From Amanita rubescens (Eukaryota > Basidiomycota > Agaricomycetes > Agaricales > Amanitaceae), in NCBI GenBank assembly GCA_015039365.1, contig WION01000024.1, forward strand, positions 124,001 through 188,000: a stretch of DNA of 64,000 bases, read 5' to 3'. Below, piece by piece: positions 56,301 through 64,000 of the stretch. The notes under the pieces are model-generated. The model did not search any database and was not told the DNA's origin. It saw only the letters and a list, made by a program, of their open reading frames with translations. Within the stretch, counting starts at the first letter, position 1; each line of letters begins with the position of its first letter. The translations under genes and the position numbers were made by a program.

Positions 56301-57271
56301 TTTCGCAGGTTATTAATCTTCTAGCACTCACAGTAATTTTAGGCGACATCTGCCACCTCCAAAGACGAATTTCGAGAAGTTACAAGATATATTATTGAAG
56401 AGAAGAGGAATGAAATTGGACGTGTCTAGCTCTGGCGCTTTGGCAGCATCCTTGGATACATGTGTTGTATGTCATTCCATGACGACCAACACAATAAAAT
56501 CACTGAAGAGCGTCGTTTTTGCAGGATCCCAATGAACAAGCGTTTAATACACTCGTGCGCATTATGGCGACTCGATGTATGTTATCTGCGGAGTACTTTT
56601 GTTCCGGTATGGTTAGCCGGGATACCTTCGGTCACTACGGGCTCGCTAGTCCGATCTATACACATTTCACTAGTCCAATCCGAAGATACGCAGGTAAGTC
56701 GCACAGAGGGATACATTAGATCTCGCGTCATTGATGTCCGAAAGACGTGCTTGCGCATAGGCAACTAGCAGCTGCTATCGGATACGCCCCACTTCATGCA
56801 TCTCTGCATTCTAAGCAATACGTCGAACGCATATTAAATGTGGTGAATCGACGGCACCGTATGGCCCAAATGGCGGGCCGCGCTAGTGTCGAATTTTATG
56901 TTGGCCTCGCTTTGAAGGGCAAGAACGAGCGCGAAGGAGGCCCCGTTACAGAAGAGGCATTTGTGATTCGAACATTTCGCAATGGCATTGGTGTATTTGT
57001 GTCCAAGTAAGTCTTGCGCTATGCCCGTCTATCAAAAAAACTGATCTATTTCAGACTTGGGTTGGAAGGCTTGGTTATGTTCAAGCGCGACACGCAATTC
57101 GACGCCGAAAATTATACGATTACTGTTCCCGGAACACAAGGCACGAAGGGCGCAACTATTTCAGTGTTCGACAAAGTCGTTGTCAGAATTGAGGTTGAGA
57201 AGGATAAAAATACCCAGAGAGGACGAGTTAAAATGACGCTTGTCAAGCCTGTTGATTCTAGTGGTCTATAA
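53325..57271 (+). CDS. DIS3: Exosome catalytic subunit, RNB exoribonuclease Dis3/Rrp44
   Basis: Nineteen exons from 53325-53421 and 53468-53649 to 56745-57006 and 57055-57271; 1011 residues with all phases consistent. N-terminus: CR3-type cysteines ([14 protein letters not shown]), then a PIN domain with acidic residues ([29 protein letters not shown]). Two cold-shock domains include [13 protein letters not shown] and [11 protein letters not shown]. The RNB active site is present ([27 protein letters not shown]), with [13 protein letters not shown] and [18 protein letters not shown], and the end is an S1-like domain. It degrades and processes RNA 3'-5' in the nucleus and cytosol. The linker at about residues 350-400 is acidic and disordered. 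Confidence 0.95.
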
Positions 57272-57626
57272 CGCACTGTATCTGTACTGACATCTCCGAA
57301 AACTGTAAAAAGATTAACTCGTCAAGCCTGAAATTTGAGATTAGAGTCAGCGAAGGTCCATGAAGTGCTTGAGTTTGTAATAATTCGTCAGCCACTAATT
57401 ATTGCCCATGGGTTCTCCGCTCTGGCTGTAAAACATTAATTCCAACTCTTTAGTACTTGGAACTGCAGATTAGAAATTCTGGGACACGTAACGTAGTCCG
57501 TGATGCCGAGGGCGTGTGAAAAGATTCTAATTTCCCAGGCTCACATGTAGAAAATTTCTCTCACTCTTGGTTTACTTGTTCTTCTACCGTCACTTAAAAG
57601 GTGAGTCTTGTTCATGCCGTCGCTTT

Positions 57627-57716
57627 CGACGCGATGAAAATTTCCAACTTTCGCAAATACCTTGGCTCTAAAGCTCTGGTGCATGCTGCTTTTTATGTCA
57701 TAGTTACACTGATCGG
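57627..57716 (+). ncRNA. C/D-box snoRNA candidate 1 (25S target, snR76-like)
   Basis: Box C-like CGATGA at 57632-57637 and box D CTGA at 57709-57712, flanked by CGA/TCG that can pair. The 11 nt GTCATAGTTAC (57697-57707), one base before box D, are complementary to the conserved large-subunit rRNA block GTAACTATGAC. That block contains the site served by yeast snR76 (from memory), though the fifth-base rule lands one nucleotide off the C I remember. Confidence 0.65.
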
Positions 57717-57871
57717 TTTTGCCTGTGCATCCCTTGCAAAAAGTCGGATCTGACTCTTGTTTGCAGGAAACGCGTCACTTCTCGCAATGTCCCAAGTTCC
57801 CAGCAGATCTCATCCAATCGCGTAGGTGAGCGTCGGTTTCCGTCTTGTATTGTCGGACGTATGCTGCCGCC

Positions 57872-57965
57872 AGAAGGATGATCACACTTTTCAAACTAGA
57901 GTATCTGAGCGTCCTTTTAAAAGGACTCGATGCTTTTAATAGCTATCTGTCAATCCACTGATTCT
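57872..57965 (+). ncRNA. C/D-box snoRNA candidate 2 (25S target, snR78-like)
   Basis: Box C-like GGATGATC at 57876-57883, D' CTGA 57905-57908, C'-like CGATGCT near 57928, D CTGA 57958-57961, and a terminal AGAA/TTCT stem (57872-57875 with 57962-57965). The D' guide TCAAACTAGAGT (57891-57902) is complementary to the conserved large-subunit rRNA block ACTCTAGTTTGA. The fifth base upstream of D' pairs with a U. Yeast snR78 acts in this part of 25S as I recall. Confidence 0.68.
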
Positions 57966-58079
57966 TTATTTTTTTTCGTTCTATCCTTTCACCTGCATGA
58001 TTCCAGGCTGACATCGTATCTTAGACTTGTTGCGGCTCAATGAGGTAACAGCATCAAGGTATGTTGCAAGTTTGTTATA

Positions 58080-58175
58080 TGTCGTGATGATAATGTGAAT
58101 TACCGCCTGAGCCAATCCTAATGGGTTGGTCGTGGTGATTACCCATGGCTGTTTTTTTAAAAAAACCTGATCTTT
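58080..58175 (+). ncRNA. C/D-box snoRNA candidate 3 (18S target, snR77-like)
   Basis: Perfect box C GTGATGA 58084-58090, D' CTGA 58107-58110, C' GTGGTGA 58132-58138, D CTGA 58167-58170. The guide GAATTACCGC (58097-58106) directly before D' is complementary to the universal small-subunit block GCGGTAATTC. The fifth base upstream of D' pairs with the U of GCGGU, which is the 2'-O-methylated U guided by yeast snR77 and human SNORD65. This is the strongest of the four. Confidence 0.8.
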
Positions 58176-58291
58176 TTCTGTGTTTGTTATGGGAGTGACG
58201 TTGACTAACTTCATGAAGTTATTTCCAGGATCCTACACATAACTGCTGAAGCGTCAACAACTTGCCGTCTAATGTGAGTACCGATCCTCTT

Positions 58292-58386
58292 CTTTGGGTG
58301 ATGTTACAACACGACGGTCTTCGTATATTTCGATGCCGAAAATGCCCGCACAGCTCATTTCTTTCGGGCACCCAATCTGACCCTTT
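58292..58386 (+). ncRNA. C/D-box snoRNA candidate 4 (25S target, snR73-like)
   Basis: Box C-like GTGATGT 58298-58304, C'-like CGATGCC near 58331, D CTGA 58377-58380. The 12 nt CACGACGGTCTT (58310-58321) are complementary to the conserved large-subunit block AAGACCGTCGTG, the region served by yeast snR73. The D' box after it would be degenerate (CGTA); with it the fifth base pairs with a C. The second guide, before D, was not matched. Confidence 0.6.
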
Positions 58387-58573
58387 GCCGCTCCGTCTTT
58401 GTTTTGTTTTGCTAACCAATCGTCCACCAGGTGTGATTCAACTAGCTTTGGCAATGTATGCCTTATGCCAAAGTCGAATGACGGCATATCGTCCTCCAGT
58501 CGATAGTGATGCTGACTCTAGCGGCAGTGAGGTACGGTATAATAGTACTGAATCGTCGGATGAGGATAAATAG

Positions 58574-58889
58574 CTTTCAATTTGATCCGAACCATGTACT
58601 AGGATAGAGCCATGATACATAGTATACCTCGGAGACAAGATTACACAGAGGCGCACAACGACGTCAATTTGGTCCCTGTTTAAACGGACGCAACACCGCG
58701 CGCAGCAAACGTTCTATTCGTTCAACATACACCTTCATAATCACAATCGAACTGATATAACAACATTTGAAAGAAAAAGAAAGGAAAAATCATCTCAAGT
58801 AATCGAGATTCGAGACGAACTGAAGTCATGGCAGAACAATCATCAAAAAAAAAAAAAAAAAAGAGAAAGAACTTTTTTTTTTACACCAC
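58574..58889. other. Intergenic, no gene seen
   Basis: 3' flanks of the snoRNA host gene and of the TPR gene, with an A-run at about 58847-58861 and a T-run at 58872-58882. Confidence 0.4.
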
Positions 58890-60878
58890 TCAATCAGCCT
58901 TTTTCACGATATACCGATCCCAACCTGGATAAACGACCGCATCGGCCCTATTCTTATCAACCTCTTTCAAACTCGCTTTAGCCTTGCGTTTATAATTCGA
59001 ATGCGAGCAATTGTTCTTCTTCTTGCCATCATGCCGAAGCAGCTCTTCGTACTTCTGACGCAGATACCGTCATCAGCGTGATTTTCAGCCTCTTGTCGTC
59101 CAATCGCGTTCGATGGAACGGAGGTGGTTTTGGTTGTTTAGGTCGAGCAATGTTGAGTCGGTCGAGAACTTCGTTGATGTAATCTGTGTTGTCGTTGGAT
59201 TGAGGTTTGGAAGAGGAGGAAGAGGAACCGGGAATGTTGTTTTCTTCTTCAGTAAGTCGCGTTTGGGGGAGTAGGGAAGCTAGTTCTGTGATGGCTTCCA
59301 TGTTGTTGGGTTGAAGTTTTAGGACGGCGCGCAAGTCTGTCGCGGACGAGTTACATACATACATACATACACGAGTGAACGGAGATAAAAATGCTCACCT
59401 TTGATGGCTTCGTCTGTCCGATTAAGCATTTTTCGAGCGCGGGCACGACGGTAGTAGCCTTTGCTACTTTTATGCTGAACAAGTGCCTTGGAACACGCGG
59501 TTTCGACTTCCATCCAACTAACGAATATCAGTGATTGATGCGCTCATGCTCAACGATATCAGCCATACTTGTTCAGCTTCAGATGGGCTGCTGCCAGATT
59601 AAGCTGATAATGGGGGACCTCGGGTTCGATATCGTAAGCTGTTTCATAGTGTTTAACGGCTTTGAGGTAGTCTCCTTTACGAAAGGCGACGTTGCCCTGG
59701 GCAATAAGTCGCGTAAAGGTATGAACAGATGAGCGGATCAGAGAGAGAGAGACGGCACCTGCTCCTTCTCCCTTTCCGCGCGGATATATCGCCATTCCAT
59801 CATCTCAGCGATTGTCAATGCTGAATTACCGCCAGTTTCGCCATCTTCAGGATCGGTACCTCCAAAATCGAGATCGCACTCCCATAGATCTTCCTCTTCC
59901 TCCGTCTCCCATCCGTAAACGCCACTCCCTCGGCCGTCCCATTCCCTCTGTTTCCCATTTCGCACACCGCTATCGGATTCTTCTTCCCTGACGGTCCGTT
60001 CGCACACCTCACCGAGGTGATCGGTGGAACAACCGCAATCGCACCACTTTGTGGTTAATTTGTCCCGCAGCACATTTCCAAATCCTCGGATATCAAACTC
60101 CCTTGCGACTCGCCACAAGGTTTGGGACAGTTTTTCATATCCATAGCGGACTTTTGGTCTCCAATCGTCTTCCCATTCTGGGGGACATGAGCCTAGTTCT
60201 CCTAACTTGCAAAATTTGAGCTCGCAAGCGTCTTCGAGGGCTTCTTGTCCTTCTTGGAGTGAGCCAAGATGAGGTGGCTTTGAAAAGGTGGGCGGGGGCA
60301 TGGCTTCGAGGACGTCAAGGTGGGACTTGAGGGATGAGTAATAAGGGAGTAGTCGTAGGGAAGTGTAAACCGCGCTTTGAGCAAATCGGTACATTGTTGG
60401 ATAGAGCCTATGCAGATCGTGAGGGATTAAGTTGATATATATGTACACGCGAAATACATACAAAGTGACGTAACGCGGTATAGGACCAGAGGACGCTTTT
60501 TGTTGCGACTCGTTCACCTGCTTGACGAAGATCCATGCTGATAGCTGCACGGAAGAAATCTTTGATTTCTTCTGAATCGTGATTGTGGACTAGCCAACCT
60601 GGACCTGCGAGAGTGACGCAGCGCATGACGAGAGTTGGAAGGTGAACGAGGGCTACTGTGTATAGACGAGTGGAGAAGAGACGTGCTATATCTTGTTCGT
60701 ATCGCAAGAGAAGGAGACGAGCAATAGCGCGCTCGAGTTGAGAGACTGCATTCATTGCTTGAGAAATACTTCTGTCGATATGTGGATTAAGATTGAAAGA
60801 ACGACCATGTTTAGTTGATCCTTTCTTGAGTAAACCTGATGCAGAACGTTTCTTTACATGAGAGTACTTTGCAGGCAT
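58890..60878 (-). CDS. TPR-repeat protein with unresolved C-terminal frame
   Basis: First exon 60878-60462; a long exon ends at 59759; the next starts at 59696 (GNVAFRKGDYLKAVKHYETAY); another starts at 59336. Three TPR-like repeats are clear (NVAFRKGDYLKAVKHYE; VEVETACSKAL-type; DLRAVLKLQPNNMEAI). The N-terminal ~350 residues, of unknown fold, include a cysteine group (KWCDCGCSTDHLGEVC). Two joins are uncertain: the first intron acceptor and the one after LNKYG. The final block KYEELLRHDGKKKNN to YPGWDRYIVKKAD-stop reads in a different frame from the preceding LDDKRLKITLM, with only ~13 nt between, too short for an intron. Function unknown. Confidence 0.65.
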
Positions 60879-61314
60879 CGATGCACTTGTGCAGGGTCGA
60901 CGACGAGTAGGTCCGAGCGGCTATATGCGCACAGCAAACTGACGACGCCGTGACTAAGCAAAAGTCGGGTAATTCCGATATCGTTATAGCGTGTGACCTA
61001 CTCATCGCTCAAACTCCACCAACCCCAATACTTATCTTTTCTTGCTCAGATGACCTTAGGCTGATCCTCACCTGACTATCTAGAATTCATCCTTTTCGCA
61101 CGCACGAGGCTCCTCTCGCGCCTCGACACCCATGTTAACCTGCAATGAGCGCTTGATGCCATCAAACCTGTCTTACTTGACCAAAATGGGCTACGTTGAA
61201 ATGCTGGCAGGGGTGCATATAAAGGGATGCGAATATTCCTGTTGTTTTCCCTATCCTCTTGTTTTTTTTTGAGTTCCGGTCAGACACTCCTTTACCAACC
61301 TTCCGCTCCTTACA
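60879..61314. other. Divergent intergenic region
   Basis: No gene. GCATATAAAGGGATGCG at about 61215-61231 is a good TATA box ~90 bp before the CBM13 start. Confidence 0.5.
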
Positions 61315-63076
61315 ATGTTACGCAACTTCCTCGTTGCCAGCGCTGCGTTCACCTTGTTGAGCCAGCTGGCAAAGGCACAAACGCCTCCGTAAGTACCAGT
61401 CTTCTTTCGGTGCATATATCCCGTACTAATGTTATATATTATCAGCTTTGATGGCAACCTTCTCATACAGCCCATCGTCAACGGAGGTACGGTTTTACTC
61501 AACCTAACGTGGTTTTTTTATCCTTATGAACCCACAGCCAAATGTGTGACGGCAGCCTCCAACACCAATGGCGCTCAGGTTGTCCTTGAAAGCTGCACCG
61601 GTTCCACTTCGCAGCACTGGGTGTTTACCAATGGCCAAATTCGCGTCTTTGGGAATATGTGCCTTGATCTTCCCAGCGGTAATACCGCCGATGGAACCAA
61701 ATTACAAATTTGGACTTGCAATAACGGAAACGTTAATCAAGGATGGTATTACACCGTATGTATGGTTCCTTGAAGGTTTCTTTGCATGTATCACGTTCAT
61801 GAATAGTGGTGGGATAACCAAATTTCCTTCACCCACAACCGCGGAAAATGTATGGATTTGTCTGGCGGCAGTCAAGCTAACGGTAACCGAGTATGTATCA
61901 TCTAATTTCACCCGCGTACTTGAGAATTTGACTCCTTCGCTTAGATTCAAATCTGGGATTGCGCCTACAATTCTAATCAAGTGTGGGATGTTGGATACCT
62001 TGCTTCGAACCTTCCTCAACAGTCGCAAAGCAATCAATACGGCTACAATTCGTGCGGAACAGGCTCGAGTCAAACTTCCAACTGTCAAACTGCGTGGATC
62101 AAGTTCGTTGTTTTTTTTTCGACGATTTTTTTTTATATCTGACTGTTGATAGCTCTGCTGAAGATTTTTGTCTCTGGGCTCCTCGTAAGTTTCTGTTAGA
62201 AATGTTTATATATATATGTCGCTGATGCAGGTTCGTTTTAGCTCAACCGGGTGACATTGGTAATACGGAGCAAGAGGAAGTCGCTTATTGCACCAAGTCT
62301 GGTCGGGGTACCCGTCTTATCCCGGCGGGGACTCTTAAAGGTGTTCACTTTGTCAAGACTCCCGATTACGTTCAAGTCACCGGTGTTGGCGATTTCACCA
62401 AGATAAACGTTCTCAAGGGTGACTCGGGTGGTGAGTTGGACGACAGGGGTGCCAATGGTAAGCATACGAAAGTTTCTTTTGGAGAATTCTTCTGATGGAA
62501 TGTACAGGCAAGGGTAATCCAAGTAAGCAGCAAACCTCCTTTATGCTACGTTTATTCATGAACCTCAGTTGGTGGACTTGTATACGGCAACTCGTTTGGT
62601 GCTTCTCTGCAATACCATGAATGGACGAGTTTCATCTCGGATACCCAGTTTTGCTTCAGAGCTTGCGTAGGTCCCAAGTCTATGGAACTTTGCCAACACA
62701 TCTATGACCAGATGGGTTGCTATTGGGTATGCGTGTCCCGATGCTTTGGATTTTCTCCTATCTAACTGATTATCAGAACATGCCTGCCAACTATGACCCT
62801 GGTGTATTCGAGAACTGTGATGGCAATGATGAGTAAGTCGGACCCCCTATTTGTTATCAAAGTTTAATGATGAACCTATAAAGCTTGCCAATGGGTGTAT
62901 ATGGGACTAGCACATGGCACCAAGGCACTAGTCCGACTCCGCCTCCTCACCCGCCCGCGCCGTCTTCCAACTGCCAGGCCGTGCCAAGCGTAGGGGTTAC
63001 CCCTGCGAACAAGAAGCGCGGTCTCAATCGCCTTGCGCCCGAACCGTCGATTACTCCGGCTCCCGCTAGCAATTAA
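61315..63076 (+). CDS. Secreted protein with CBM13 ricin-B-type lectin domain
   Basis: Eleven exons: 61315-61388, 61446-61486, 61538-61755, 61807-61890, 61945-62102, 62153-62184, 62242-62457, 62508-62522, 62569-62726, 62777-62832, 62884-63076; 414 residues. A signal peptide (MLRNFLVASAAFTLLSQLAKA) precedes a beta-trefoil with QxW-type repeats (SQHWVFTNGQ; LQIWTCNNGNVNQGW; IQIWDCAYNSNQVWD). The second half (PGDIGNTEQEEVAYCTKSG, TRLIPAGTLKGVHFVKTPDYVQ, CFRACVGPKSMELCQHIYDQMGC) is a cysteine-rich block known from secreted mushroom glycoproteins of unknown function. Carbohydrate binding is inferred. The tail is proline-rich. Confidence 0.9.
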
Positions 63077-63279
63077 ACCGTACCTTTGGACTACTATCTC
63101 GAACTTTTTGGGCTTATTGACAGACATTTTCTACCTACGTACTTACCATGTTCTGTGACGTACAGACATAATCGACCATATTGTGTGACTTTCTTTTGCT
63201 GACTGAGCGGTAGTACGCGAGTCGGACACTGGCGGCGATAGAACCGCGTCTTTTTGAAGACAACAACCCTGACTCATGA

Positions 63280-64000
63280 ATGGCGTCCACGACGACGACC
63301 CAGGGCACGACGACAACTCCAGTCTACTCTCACCCTCTCTCACCTGACGGTCCTTCTTCGTCGCGCACTAGACGAACTCGCGCTAATCTTGGCGAATTGC
63401 CGGTGGGAACGCCTTCGTCGTCAACATCAACATCAACATCAACAACAGGTCATTGGAATGGGAGTCTTCGCGGTCTTGGCAAACGGGGGATTCGTGAACC
63501 CCCACCTTCGGACTCGTCGGAGCATATTCATGATCCACACGCGCCTGGAGAAGACTCGACTCCGCGTCATACTAGCTTGGGAACCTTGGGAGGAGGAGAC
63601 TCCCTCTCGACCCGCGTACTCGAGACAAAATGGCACGAATGTTCAGACGACGTTATCGATTCTACAATATCTACGCTAAACCTAATAAACTCGGATGAGG
63701 ACGGTCATCACCACGACCACCCTTACCACTCCGCTTTGAGAATCCTCTCAGCGGCGTATCATAAGCTCGCAATTGCGAGGGAAGAGTTGGAAGAAAGTCG
63801 AAGGATTCTTAGGGAAAAAGAAGGCGCGTTGAAGAAGAGGACGAAAGCGCTTTTGGGAGAGTTGGCTGGGAAGCCATCTGAACAGGAAGTTGCGAGGAGG
63901 GTTTTTCAGACGATTTTTACGGACGATGATGAGGTTTTGCATGATGTGAAGAGGAAACAGAGTGTTACGGTACGCGTCGTGTCTTTTTTTTCTTTTCGTC
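63280..64000 (+). CDS. Coiled-coil protein, 3' partial
   Basis: The frame from ATG 63280 (MASTTTTQGTTTTPVYSHPL) is open for 230 codons to a donor ACG|GTACGCG at 63969; the gene continues outside the window. The first ~150 residues are serine/threonine/proline-rich. From ALRILSAAYHKLAIAREELE a heptad-like helix runs through REKEGALKKRTKALLGEL to RRVFQTIFTDDDEVLHDVKR. I have a sense of this N-terminus recurring in other Agaricomycete proteins but cannot name it. Confidence 0.7.
   Translation, partial: MASTTTTQGTTTTPVYSHPLSPDGPSSSRTRRTRANLGELPVGTPSSSTSTSTSTTGHWNGSLRGLGKRGIREPPPSDSSEHIHDPHAPGEDSTPRHTSLGTLGGGDSLSTRVLETKWHECSDDVIDSTISTLNLINSDEDGHHHDHPYHSALRILSAAYHKLAIAREELEESRRILREKEGALKKRTKALLGELAGKPSEQEVARRVFQTIFTDDDEVLHDVKRKQSVTVRVVSFFSFR

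Larger units (their letters stand above)
57541..58573 (+). ncRNA. Spliced non-coding snoRNA host gene with four intronic C/D snoRNA candidates
   Basis: Four GT-AG introns can be read: 57601-57766, 57826-58006, 58059-58228 and 58274-58430 (branch sites such as GCTAAC). The short exons between them (57767-57825, 58007-58058, 58229-58273) have no shared open frame. Each intron holds a box C/box D pair, and each candidate has a segment complementary to a universally conserved rRNA block. That arrangement, rather than coding, explains the region. The 5' and 3' limits are not known; the + ORF over 58262-58573 is treated as a shadow. Confidence 0.75.

Noticed and set aside
58262..58573. + strand ORF of 103 codons after DIS3
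   Set aside because: It crosses a good intron (58274-58430) that contains snoRNA boxes; composition is not protein-like.
1..64000. tRNA genes
   Set aside because: I scanned for A/B box pairs and found no convincing cloverleaf; a tRNAscan run would be decisive.

Overview
The window looks like nuclear DNA of a mushroom-forming basidiomycete (Agaricomycetes). Evidence: dense genes broken by many short GT-AG introns (about 45-65 nt), a farnesylated-type mating pheromone precursor ending in a CaaX box, a secreted CBM13 protein and a bicupin oxalate decarboxylase of mushroom type, and gypsy and copia retrotransposons. I read exon structures by hand from splice sites and reading-frame continuity. 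No database search was possible, so family names rest on recognised motifs.

Left third (1-28.5 kb) is accessory. A gypsy element (1-5.2 kb, + strand, entering from the left edge) appears to have inserted into the reverse-transcriptase region of a decayed copia element (5.2 to about 11.5 kb, - strand). The gypsy element carries a spliced antisense gene and an ORF inside its apparent LTR. At 11.9-13.6 kb two near-identical 211-bp inverted arms flank a 1.3-kb AT-rich block of imperfect repeats; one arm is the last exon of an unrecognised ten-exon gene (13.5-16.6 kb). A 1.3-kb minisatellite of 20-bp units follows (17.4-18.7 kb). After a two-exon nuclear lysine-rich gene comes a tandem array of five small secreted protein paralogues (22.7-27.7 kb) with shared exon phases, first-exon length and promoter blocks.

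From 28.5 kb onward the DNA is mostly conserved single-copy genes. In order: a DPB11/Rad4 BRCT protein (-), CMC4 (+), a forkhead factor (-), an acidic protein (-), THG1 (+), UBP8 (-), a HIT-domain protein (+), oxalate decarboxylase (+), a single-exon unknown (-), an MFS transporter (-), casein kinase 2 beta (+), a pheromone precursor (+), an unknown gene (-), DIS3 (+), a spliced non-coding host gene carrying four C/D-box snoRNA candidates (+), a TPR gene (-), a CBM13 secreted protein (+) and a partial coiled-coil gene (+). Several gene pairs are divergent with only 140-180 bp between start codons (DPB11/CMC4, acidic protein/THG1, UBP8/HIT), suggesting shared promoters.

The most notable items are: the snoRNA host gene, whose guide segments match rRNA blocks of the kind served by the yeast snR72-78 cluster; the secreted-protein array; the gypsy element with its antisense Zn2Cys6-like gene and LTR ORF; and a casein kinase 2 beta gene whose ATG appears to be created by splicing.
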